Source of the DNA: CAZENU01 sp965117035
GTDB lineage: Bacteria > Chloroflexota > Dehalococcoidia > Lucifugimonadales > CAZENU01
Direction of reading: 5' to 3'
Length of the DNA stretch: 64,000 bases
Assembly (NCBI GenBank): GCA_965117035.1
Contig: OZ220748.1
Span: 1,674,001-1,738,000, forward strand
In this document: in pieces, positions 43,769 through 50,683 of the stretch
Numbering within the stretch: position 1 is the first letter of the stretch
Layout: every line of letters starts with the position of its first letter
Program-made: the position numbers and the translations under genes
Notes under the pieces: model-generated
Databases searched by the model: none
What the model was told of the DNA's origin: nothing
The model's input: the letters and a program-made list of their open reading frames with translations, nothing else

Positions 43769-45376
43769 TCACGCCGCGTCGAACGGGTCGAAGTATGTCA
43801 GATCGGCCCCGTGGTTGTCCATGGCCACCACCTCGTCGCCGCGGAACCTGACGCGGATGTCGCGCGTCCTGTGCCTCATCGTGATCTCCTCGGTCCGCAG
43901 CGCGAACCGGAACGAAATGGGGCGGTTGAGCGGCGGCTCGGGCACCAGGAAGTAGCCGTTGGCGGACCGGGGGCGGTCCGCCACCCCGTCTATCCCCACT
44001 TGGGCCGGGTCCACCCACAGCGGCATTCGAACGAAGAGCGGCCCGGGCCGCTTCACGCGGACCGTCAGCGCCGGGTGGGTGTACGGCGACTCCACCTGCA
44101 CGTCGTCGGTCTCGTGGTCGAACAGAAGGTTGACCCAGTGGCCGGCATCGTCGCGCCTCGTGGTCTCCCGGTACGCCTCGCAGAGCGAGCCCACGGAGCC
44201 GCCGACGATGTCCATCGCGAACCCGACGGACGGCATGTCTATCGCCTCGTGGCCGTACGGCGCCGGCTTGCCGAAGGCGCCGCGCATGCGCTCCGCGACA
44301 TCGCGCAGGCCGTCGACGCCGTCCGGGTTGTCCGGCTCCTCGATCCAGGAGATATCCCTCAGCTGCGACGGCAGCAGGTGACCCCTGAGGATGCGCTCGG
44401 CGTCCTGGTAGTACTCCGGACGGCCCCAGCGACCTAGAATCAGCGCCGTCTCGACGATGTCCCCCGTGTTGTTCGACTCGCCGCAGTCGGGATTGCGCCC
44501 CTGCGGATGGGCCTCGTCGGGCTCGGCGGTGGCCTCGATCGACCAGCCGATCTCGTCCCGGATATCCTGCAGGCCGTTGTCGTAGAAGGCGCGGACGCGG
44601 TCCATCAGGTTGGAGTCGCCCGTCAGGTCCGCGAGCTGCGCCAGGGACGACAGGACGCAGGTCGTGGAGTGGCTGTGGATGCCGTGCCGGGCGTTGTCGT
44701 GTGAGCCGTCCTCAAGGTAGATGTCCGCGAGCAGCTTCTCCTTGAGCACGATGGCCAGCTCGAGGGCGGGGCCGTAGCCGGTCGCCCGGTAGTACTTGAC
44801 CAGCGGCCCGAGCGAGCGGCCCAGGTTGTAGACCAGCGACTTCTCGTGGTGGTCCCAGAACTCGGCGCCGCGGTCGTACAGCCTGGGGACGTCCCAGCCC
44901 GTGTCCGGTCGCCACAGGTCGAAGATGGTCGCGATGCTCGCCTCTGCCAACTCCCGCGCGCGCTCGGAGCGGCGGTACTTCACCAGCGAGTACAGGGCGT
45001 GGAAGCCCTCCCGGATGTCGTGCACCAGCAGCTTCACCGGCTGGCCGCCGGGAGGATCGACGCGATGCAGCGGCAGCGGCAGCGGCCCGCCGTAGGAGAA
45101 GAAGCAGGCGCGGGCGTGCTTGTCGACAGCGTCCTCGTCGAGGCGTATCCCGGCGGCGTCCTCGGCGTTGAGCATCGCGTTCAGGTGGCGGCCCGGCACG
45201 TGGTTCTCGGACGGGAGGCCCAGAAAGGCGCCGGGCCGGGCGCGGGCGCGGAAGTACGGGATGTCGCGGTCCTCCGGGTCGAAGACGCTCGACATCGTGT
45301 GGCAGCCGAGCTCGATGGCGTCGCGAATGTCCCGGGTATTGACGTCGCTCAGCTTTGCCACGGGCCGCCTCGTCAC
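43769..45376 (-). CDS. Six-hairpin glycosidase-like protein, copy 2
   Basis: A 535-residue paralogue of copy 1 with identical length, start sequence (MTRRPVAKLSDVNTRD) and C-terminus (NHGADLTYFDPFDAA). Differences are scattered substitutions, with more in the middle (for example CGESNNTGD here versus RGESNNTGD in copy 1). The upstream region, including the -10, is duplicated too, so the duplication unit was larger than the gene. The family assignment and its limits are the same as for copy 1. No signal peptide. An IS481 element lies just upstream, and may have helped the rearrangement. Confidence 0.75.
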   Translation of the reverse strand: MTRRPVAKLSDVNTRDIRDAIELGCHTMSSVFDPEDRDIPYFRARARPGAFLGLPSENHVPGRHLNAMLNAEDAAGIRLDEDAVDKHARACFFSYGGPLPLPLHRVDPPGGQPVKLLVHDIREGFHALYSLVKYRRSERARELAEASIATIFDLWRPDTGWDVPRLYDRGAEFWDHHEKSLVYNLGRSLGPLVKYYRATGYGPALELAIVLKEKLLADIYLEDGSHDNARHGIHSHSTTCVLSSLAQLADLTGDSNLMDRVRAFYDNGLQDIRDEIGWSIEATAEPDEAHPQGRNPDCGESNNTGDIVETALILGRWGRPEYYQDAERILRGHLLPSQLRDISWIEEPDNPDGVDGLRDVAERMRGAFGKPAPYGHEAIDMPSVGFAMDIVGGSVGSLCEAYRETTRRDDAGHWVNLLFDHETDDVQVESPYTHPALTVRVKRPGPLFVRMPLWVDPAQVGIDGVADRPRSANGYFLVPEPPLNRPISFRFALRTEEITMRHRTRDIRVRFRGDEVVAMDNHGADLTYFDPFDAA

Positions 45377-45397
45377 CGCCGAGTCCGGCGGGCGGCG

Positions 45398-45403
45398 ATT
45401 GTA
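45398..45403 (-). promoter_or_regulatory. -10 element TACAAT of copy 2
   Basis: Minus-strand TACAAT, 22 nt from the GTG of copy 2; it matches the copy 1 site in position. Confidence 0.5.
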
Positions 45404-45447
45404 TCAGGAGTACCCGGATTAATGGACAGTCAGGGCCTTTCCATTGT

Positions 45448-45479
45448 TCCCTCTCCCCTCGCGGGAGAGGGCTAGGGTG
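45448..45479. repeat. CCCTCTCCC/GGGAGAGGG palindrome, split by the IS element
   Basis: A perfect 9-bp stem with a 5-nt loop, followed by CTAGGGTG. This sequence normally continues GAGGG in dispersed copies of the same element in other genomes. Here the continuation GTGAGGGGGCG is found on the other side of the IS481 copy at 46780, so the IS interrupted the repeat. Confidence 0.6.
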
Positions 45480-45486
45480 GGTACAG

Positions 45487-45530
45487 ACCGGGTACATTGG
45501 TAACAGGTAGACCGGGCACCTGGGTAACAC
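45487..45530. repeat. IS481 left inverted repeat
   Basis: Two tandem ACCGGGxACxTxGGTAACA sub-repeats; pairs with the right end, with mismatches at a handful of positions. Confidence 0.8.
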
Positions 45531-45571
45531 ATTATTCCAAAATGGGAGCAATTCTTATGAGGAGTCATGTG

Positions 45572-46753
45572 ATGCCCTGGAACGAGTCTAGCGCGGCCTG
45601 TGAGCAGAGAGTGTTCATAGAGAGGTGGTCGATGGGGGAAGAGTCCGTTTCGGAGCTGTGCCGCCGATTCGGAATCAGCCGGAAGACGGGCTACAAGCGG
45701 ATCAACCGATTCAAGGAGGACGGCTACGAGGGTCTGGGCGACCGTATCAGCGCACCGCACTCGCATCCGAACGCGACGAGCCCTGAGGTGGCAAGGCAGT
45801 TGATCGAGGCTAAGCGAGCCCGTCCGACGTGGGGTCCCAAGAAGCTGGTGGCTTGGCTGCGAGCTGAGGCGCCCGAGGCGCCCTGGCCGGCTCCGAGCAC
45901 CGCAGGGGCGATCCTCGACCAGGCCGGCCTGGTCAAGCGGAGGCGCCGCCGCAGGAGCACCGCCCCGTGGAGCGAGCCGTTCGCCGAGGCGATAGATGCC
46001 AACGACGTGTGGTGCATAGACTTCAAGGGGTGGTTCCGCACCGGAGACGGTAAGCGGGTCGACCCGCTTACCGTCCAGGACGCGGCGTCGCGCTACCTGC
46101 TGGCGTGCGCCGGTCTGGCCCAGCCGAGGACAGCTCAGGTGCGCCGGGTGATCGACAGAGTGTTTCGGGAGTACGGACTTCCTCGGACGATCCGCACGGA
46201 CAACGGGCCGCCGTTCGCCAGCGTCGGTCTGGGAGGGCTGACGACTCTGTCGATCTGGTGGATCAAGCTGGGGATCATCCCGGAGCGCATCGAACCCGGC
46301 CACCCGGAGCAGAACGGCAGGCAGGAGAGGTTTCACAGAACGCTCGATGAGGAGACGGCGTCCCCGCCGCGGCCGAACGAGCGGAGCCAGCAGAGGGCGT
46401 TCGACACCTTCAGGAACGACTACAACGAGGTGCGGCCGCACGAGGCGCTTGGCCAGCAGCCTCCATCTAGCGTGTACCGACCGTCCCACCGGGAGTATCC
46501 CCGACGGGCAGAGTCGCCAGAGTACGCAAGCGGAGTCACGGTCCGAAGGGTGAGAACGAACGGCCAGATCAAGTGGAACGGAGGACTGGTCTACCTGAGC
46601 GAGGCGCTCAAGGGTGAGCCGGTCGGGCTGGTGCAGCAGGACCCCAGGTACTGGACGGTCATCTATGGCCCGCTCAGCATCGGGCTGTTGGACGACCACG
46701 CCGGTCATGTGCTGCATACCCCTACCAAACTGTTACCCAAGTGCCCGGTTTAG
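45572..46753 (+). CDS. IS481 family transposase
   Basis: A 393-residue DDE transposase. The N-terminal helix-turn-helix SVSELCRRFGISRKTGYKRI is followed by an rve integrase core: D150 in VWCIDFKGWF, D210 in IRTDNGPPF and E252 in HPEQNGRQERFH. ATG 45572 is preferred because GAGGAG stands 7 nt before it and MPWNESS matches the usual family start. The frame is intact and the catalytic residues are kept, so the element may still move. Confidence 0.92.
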   Translation: MPWNESSAACEQRVFIERWSMGEESVSELCRRFGISRKTGYKRINRFKEDGYEGLGDRISAPHSHPNATSPEVARQLIEAKRARPTWGPKKLVAWLRAEAPEAPWPAPSTAGAILDQAGLVKRRRRRRSTAPWSEPFAEAIDANDVWCIDFKGWFRTGDGKRVDPLTVQDAASRYLLACAGLAQPRTAQVRRVIDRVFREYGLPRTIRTDNGPPFASVGLGGLTTLSIWWIKLGIIPERIEPGHPEQNGRQERFHRTLDEETASPPRPNERSQQRAFDTFRNDYNEVRPHEALGQQPPSSVYRPSHREYPRRAESPEYASGVTVRRVRTNGQIKWNGGLVYLSEALKGEPVGLVQQDPRYWTVIYGPLSIGLLDDHAGHVLHTPTKLLPKCPV

Positions 46754-46773
46754 GTGTTACCCATGTCCCCGGT
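46730..46773. repeat. IS481 right inverted repeat
   Basis: Inverse of the left end with the same two-sub-repeat structure; it overlaps the last codons of the transposase. Confidence 0.8.
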
Positions 46774-46889
46774 TGCACAGTGAGGGGGCGTTGAACCCGG
46801 TGCACGCCTGGCACCCTCGATCTGTGGCGACCTCCGATAGCCGCTGGTGAATCGTCAGGAGCGAGAAGTGGATAGACTTGGTCCGGCGG

Positions 46890-47270
46890 CTAAGCCGCGA
46901 TCGTGCGCACTTCGTACAGGGGGATGCGCGAGTCCGCCGTAACGATGGTGAGCCCCTCGGCCTGCGCCTGCGCGACGAGCATCCTGTCGAAGGGGTCCCG
47001 GTGGTGCATCGGAAGACCGCCCGCCTGCTCGGCGTGAAACGAGGTGACGAAGAGCTCCAGGAACCCCGACTCCGCGACCACGGAGGCCATGCCGTCCGGG
47101 GCGTGGAGCTTTCCCAGCGCCCGCTTGATCGCGATCTCCCAGACGCTCGCCGCGCTGACGAACACCTCGTTCGCGGAGTCGGTGATGGCGCTCCTGACGG
47201 TCGGCGCGAGATCGGGGGCATCCGCCAGGGCCTTCAGTAGCACGTGCGTATCCAGCAGGAGGCGCTGCAA
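46890..47270 (-). CDS. PIN-domain toxin of a Phd/VapC pair
   Basis: A 126-residue PIN ribonuclease with the acidic residues in LLLDTHVLL (D7), SVWEIAIKRALG and HHRDPFDRMLVAQA, and a late TADSRIPLY. It starts with TTG immediately after the antitoxin stop (TAG-TTG), so the two are coupled. The sequence type (WEIxIKxxLGKL, HRDPFDR) is that of PIN toxins usually paired with Phd/YefM-fold antitoxins. Confidence 0.88.
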   Translation of the reverse strand: MQRLLLDTHVLLKALADAPDLAPTVRSAITDSANEVFVSAASVWEIAIKRALGKLHAPDGMASVVAESGFLELFVTSFHAEQAGGLPMHHRDPFDRMLVAQAQAEGLTIVTADSRIPLYEVRTIAA

Positions 47271-47495
47271 CTAGCGGCCCTCGAAGTCCTGGATGACCTC
47301 CGGCGGCGTCTCATCGAAGTCCGGGGCTATCCAGATCTTCCCCTTCAACGCGCCCAGTTTCCGTTCCGGGCCCCGGTGCGGCACCAACTCCAGGTACGGC
47401 TTGCCAGCCCTGGCGATTATGATGCGCTCTCCCTGCCAGGCCAGCTCGCCCAGCTTGGAGAGCTGCGACTTGGCCGCGTGCATGTTCACCTGCAT
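47271..47495 (-). CDS. Phd/YefM-type antitoxin
   Basis: A 74-residue antitoxin: MHAAKSQLSKLGELAWQGER at the start is the Phd DNA-binding helix pattern and ARAGKPYLELVPHR is the typical strand. The acidic C-terminus (FDETPPEVIQDFEGR) would bind the toxin. A promoter with an overlapping palindrome lies just upstream. Confidence 0.87.
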   Translation of the reverse strand: MQVNMHAAKSQLSKLGELAWQGERIIIARAGKPYLELVPHRGPERKLGALKGKIWIAPDFDETPPEVIQDFEGR

Positions 47496-47506
47496 GGCCG
47501 CACCTC

Positions 47507-47556
47507 GACTTAGCTAAACTAGCCTAAGTCTACACGAGCGACGCACAGCGCGTCAA
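47507..47556 (-). promoter_or_regulatory. Promoter and overlapping operator of the Phd/VapC operon
   Basis: Minus strand: TTGACG (47556-47551), 18 nt, TAGACT (47532-47527). A palindrome with arms GACTTAG and CTAAGTC (47507-47530) overlaps the -10, the position expected for Phd autorepression. Confidence 0.65.
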
Positions 47557-47625
47557 GGGTCCGAATCCATGGGAATGTGACGGCTGGCAGCGGTCAACCG
47601 CCTATGCGCAACAGCCAGATGCTCG

Positions 47626-47864
47626 TCACAACTCCCTGAGGAAGTCGGCCAGGGGTATCTCAAGATCCGTCAGGATTCGTCTGAGCGTTCCCCTGGGAAC
47701 CTCCGACTTTCCGAGAACGACGCCGTAGTCAAATGGCGCCCGCCAGGTCCGGGACGCCGATACGTGGCATGGCTTCCGCGGACCCTGGCCCGATAAGCGC
47801 CCAGCCGTTCCAGCGCCCTGACGATCGCTCTGCTGGAGCAAAGCGGTACTCGATGCCTAGGCAC
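47626..47864 (-). pseudogene. HicA-like toxin gene, frameshifted
   Basis: The first half is in one frame (SSRAIVRALERLGAYRARVR, then GSHATYRRPGPGGRHLTT) and the second half in another (VVLGKSEVPRGTLRRILTDL, IPLADFLREL). Joined, they give a complete HicA with the RNA-binding histidine region and the PRGTLRxIL motif. A single small indel near 47735 would explain it. The GTG start overlaps the HicB stop by 8 nt. Either the toxin is dead or a sequencing error is present. Confidence 0.65.
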
Positions 47865-48165
47865 CTACCGGCATCTCGACGCGTCTTATGCGAGTGATCC
47901 TGCGGGTCTCATCCTGGCAGGCAGCCGCTCCTACCGTCGCGTCGCGGCCAACCACTATGCCGCGCTCACCGAATACGCGGTTGAGCTCGCCGAATTCCGC
48001 CAGGGTTTCGATGTAGACCTGGACAGCCTCGTCGAGGTTGGCGAAGGCTTCCTCCGGCGTGTCACCGCAGCTTGCCGTTCCCAACTCCTCGCAGAAGGAT
48101 GCCCATTGGTCCCCTTCCGGCTCGACCACTCCAGTGACGTAGATGTAGGCAGTTCCTATAGCCAC
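47857..48165 (-). CDS. HicB-like antitoxin
   Basis: A 102-residue HicB-family protein. It has the partial RNase H-like fold pattern EGDQWASFCEELGTASCGDT followed by PEEAFANLDEAVQVYIETL. GTG start with GGAG ahead. It precedes the HicA-like reading frame and overlaps it, so this is a reversed (hicB first) operon. If HicA is truly frameshifted, HicB is an orphan antitoxin. Confidence 0.82.
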   Translation of the reverse strand: MAIGTAYIYVTGVVEPEGDQWASFCEELGTASCGDTPEEAFANLDEAVQVYIETLAEFGELNRVFGERGIVVGRDATVGAAACQDETRRITRIRRVEMPVGA

Positions 48166-48263
48166 GGGGCTCCAAGCCTCTCCTTCGTTCCTCTCATGGT
48201 ATCACGGGCCCCAGACCTGGCCGGACTACGACGGCGTGGCGAACGGCAGCCCAGGCGCCGCGC

Positions 48264-48692
48264 CTAGCTTATCTGAAGGAGCTCGATCCAGTTGCCGTCG
48301 GGGTCCTGCATGTAGCACGCCCTGCGGCCCGGGACGATGTCGACGGGCGGGTTGAGCCCGGTCGCCCCGCCCTCGACGAGCGCCTGGTGCGTCGCGTCGA
48401 TGTCGTCGACGTCGAAGCAGATGTGGCTGCCGCCGAGCACCGCGCGCTCCTCCGTCGGCCGGTCGTCAGGCTCCGGGTTCGCGTACTGGATCAGCTCGAT
48501 GCAGGTGTGCTGGTCGAAGCCGACGTTGGCGATCTTCAGGTGCGTGTTCGGGTAGCCGACCACCTCGTCGATCGGACCGCCGGCGCGCTCGCGGCGCGCG
48601 ATGACCTGGAGCCCGAGCAGCCCGTGGTAGAACTCCAGGGCCTTCTCGAGGTCCTTCACGACGAGCCCAGCATGGTTCATTCCGGTAATCAT
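48264..48692 (-). CDS. VOC family protein (glyoxalase/bleomycin-resistance-like)
   Basis: A 142-residue vicinal-oxygen-chelate protein. The two beta-alpha-beta-beta-beta units are seen as NHAGLVVKDLEKALEFYHGL and GSHICFDVDDIDATHQALVE, with candidate metal ligands His in MNHAGL, His in GSHICF and Glu in GNWIELLQ. A strong GGAGGAG precedes the ATG. Possible roles are a lyase, dioxygenase or epimerase. It lies downstream of the TPP-enzyme/RraA pair on the same strand, but 300 bp of repeats separate them. Confidence 0.85.
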   Translation of the reverse strand: MITGMNHAGLVVKDLEKALEFYHGLLGLQVIARRERAGGPIDEVVGYPNTHLKIANVGFDQHTCIELIQYANPEPDDRPTEERAVLGGSHICFDVDDIDATHQALVEGGATGLNPPVDIVPGRRACYMQDPDGNWIELLQIS

Positions 48693-48739
48693 GTATCTCC
48701 TCCTGTGGCTGTCGCGCCGCCGTCCGTCGTCCCCGTGTA

Positions 48740-49003
48740 GACCATTCGTCGTCCCCGTGAAGACGGGGACCCATCCCCTCCGCATTCCCGCCTCCGGAGA
48801 CCTGTGCTTAACTTCTTGCGGGGGAGCCTGACAGGGCGGACATCCGTCAATTTCGTAGCTGAGCCCCTCCGACCCCTGGGTTCCCGCCTGCGCGGGAATG
48901 ACGGTTGTGCACGAGTCTCCCTGCGCGAGAATGACGGTTGTGCAAGAGTCTCCCTGCGCGGAATGACGGTTGTGCAAAGTCTCCCTGCGTGGGACGACGG
49001 TTG
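48740..49003. repeat. dRS3-like cluster with a 32-bp tandem run
   Basis: The region between the VOC and TPP-enzyme genes is made of dRS3-type palindromes (for example TTCCCGCCTGCGCGGGAATG). From 48899 there are four tandem units beginning (A)TGACGGTTGTGC or similar at 48899, 48931, 48963 and 48994 (period 31-32 bp). The last unit touches the stop codon of the TPP-enzyme gene. No gene is seen. Confidence 0.75.
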
Positions 49004-49005
49004 CG

Positions 49006-50640
49006 CTAGTAGCGCGAGAAGTCGTAGCCCTCCTTGACTATGCAGTCGAGCAGGGCCGGCTGGCCCGTCTCCGTCACCGCGATGGCCTCGTCGAGCGCCG
49101 GGATGAAGTCGTCCGGCTTGTCGACGACCCTGCCCCACGCTCCGAGGGCCTCGGCGATGGTCTTGTAGTCGCCGCCGAGCGCCAGCGAGTCCATCGTGTC
49201 GGCCGTGTATGGCTGGTTGTTGCGCTCGATGGCCATCACGTCGTTGTCGAACACGATCGACAGGATGCCCAGCTTGTTGCGCACCGCCGTCTCGATGTCC
49301 ATCCCGACCATGCCGATGGCGGCGTCGCCCATGATGTTGATGCACAGCTTGTCCGGCTCGGCCAGCTTCGCCCCCATGATCAGGCCGAGTCCGTAGCCGA
49401 GCTGCGTCGACTTGCCCCAGCCCATGTACGTCCGCGGCGCGACGCACTCCCAGAACGGCACCAGCTGCTCGCGGGGACTGCCCGAGTCGTGGGTGATGAT
49501 CGTGTTCGCCCGGTCGACGTGGTGCAGCAGGTCCCAGATGATCCTGTACTGGTTGATCGGCACCTCGTCCGACGTTAGCTGCGGCATCCAGTCGTCGAGC
49601 CACTCCCGCCTGACCGCCGCGACCTCGGCCGCGACGTCGTCATCGGTCTGCCTGCCGGCGCCCCCGGTGCGCGCCTTCACCTCGGCCACGAGCGCCGCGA
49701 GCGCCAGCCGGGCATCGCCGAGCAACGGGAAGTCGACCCTCACGTCCTTGTTGATGTCGCCGGGGTTAGCCGTGTTGTGGACGACGGTCTTGCCGGGCGG
49801 GACCGCGATGCCGTAGTGCGTCGACGTGAAGCTGCACCCGACCCCGAAGACGACGTCCGCGTTCGCCATGAAGTGCACTGTCTGCTTCGTCTTGGACACC
49901 GTCGCCGCCCCGAGGGCCAACGGGTGGTCTTCGGGAAAAACGCTCTTGCCCTGCATCGTGGTCATCACCGGCGCCCGCAGCAGCTCCGCGAGCTCCCTCA
50001 GCTCGTCCCAGGCCTCCGCGTACATGCAGCCCTGGCCGGCGTGTATCACCGGCCGCTCCGCCGCGAGCAGCGCCGCGGCCGCCGCGGCAACGTCTGCGGG
50101 ATCGGGGGCCGCCCTGCTCGGCCTCACGGGCGCGTAGTCGAGCTCGCCGTCGAGCTCGGAGAGCCAGACGTCTCCGGAGACCTCGAGCAGCACCGGGCCG
50201 GTCTTGCCGGTGCGGAGCTGGTAGAAGGCGTGCCGCATCAGCTCCGGTATCCGGGCCGTCGACCCCATCCGCGCCGCCCACCTGGTGACGTGGCGGTAGT
50301 TCTCGACCGCATCGAAGACGGGCTCGACGTGGACCCTGTCGATGAAGTCGCCGCCGGCCAGGTGGAGGATGGGCACGTTGTCGGCGAACGCCTGCGCCGC
50401 GCCGGGGAACGAGTTCTCGGTCCCGGGCCCGACCTGCGACGCGAACACTCCGAGGCGGTTGCCGTTCGTCGTGCGGCTGAACCCGTCGGCGATGGCCATG
50501 CCGACGCGCTCCTGGCGGCATATCACGGGCCTGATGCCGGCCTTGGCGCAGGGGTCGATCAGCGGCTGGGCCGGATATACGGACAGGAACTCGACGCCCT
50601 CGCGTCTGAGCACCTCGGCAATGGCGTCGACTCCCCGCAT
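49006..50640 (-). CDS. Thiamine-diphosphate-dependent enzyme (acetolactate synthase/benzoylformate decarboxylase-like)
   Basis: A 544-residue three-domain ThDP enzyme. The catalytic glutamate is E44 in VICRQERVGMAIADG. The ThDP/Mg motif reads GDAAIGMVGMDIETAVRNKL, with GDA in place of the common GDG. Length fits the decarboxylase/carboligase group, but it is not the biosynthetic IlvB present at 33 kb. AGGAG precedes the ATG. It follows the RraA-like gene by 43 nt, so a shared pathway (for example decarboxylation or carboligation of a 2-oxo acid) is plausible. Confidence 0.87.
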   Translation of the reverse strand: MRGVDAIAEVLRREGVEFLSVYPAQPLIDPCAKAGIRPVICRQERVGMAIADGFSRTTNGNRLGVFASQVGPGTENSFPGAAQAFADNVPILHLAGGDFIDRVHVEPVFDAVENYRHVTRWAARMGSTARIPELMRHAFYQLRTGKTGPVLLEVSGDVWLSELDGELDYAPVRPSRAAPDPADVAAAAAALLAAERPVIHAGQGCMYAEAWDELRELAELLRAPVMTTMQGKSVFPEDHPLALGAATVSKTKQTVHFMANADVVFGVGCSFTSTHYGIAVPPGKTVVHNTANPGDINKDVRVDFPLLGDARLALAALVAEVKARTGGAGRQTDDDVAAEVAAVRREWLDDWMPQLTSDEVPINQYRIIWDLLHHVDRANTIITHDSGSPREQLVPFWECVAPRTYMGWGKSTQLGYGLGLIMGAKLAEPDKLCINIMGDAAIGMVGMDIETAVRNKLGILSIVFDNDVMAIERNNQPYTADTMDSLALGGDYKTIAEALGAWGRVVDKPDDFIPALDEAIAVTETGQPALLDCIVKEGYDFSRY

Positions 50641-50683
50641 GCTTGTAGCTCCTTTCCAGTCGGTCGAGATGATGGGCGGGCGA

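Larger units (their letters stand above)
45480..46779 (+). mobile_element. IS481-family insertion sequence, apparently complete
   Basis: One transposase gene flanked by long inverted ends. Each end consists of two direct sub-repeats of the form ACCGGG-AC-T-GGTAACA, giving about 44 matched positions (45487-45530 and 46730-46773). Outer ends are near GGTACAG on the left and TGTGCA on the right. A possible 3-bp target duplication is GTG, but the exact ends are not certain. Confidence 0.85.

Noticed and set aside
41107..44437. Long plus-strand frames opposite the GMC and six-hairpin genes
   Set aside because: Antisense shadows. Their similar peptides in two places only mirror the duplicated minus-strand genes.
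45419..46717. Minus-strand 432-residue frame over the IS481 transposase
   Set aside because: The plus-strand frame has the DDE residues, HTH and ribosome-binding site; the antisense frame has no recognisable domain.
48693..48977. N-terminal extension of the VOC protein
   Set aside because: The frame is open but the translated sequence comes from dRS3-like repeats (peptides such as PAQAGTQG). A strong GGAGGAG marks the ATG at 48692 instead.
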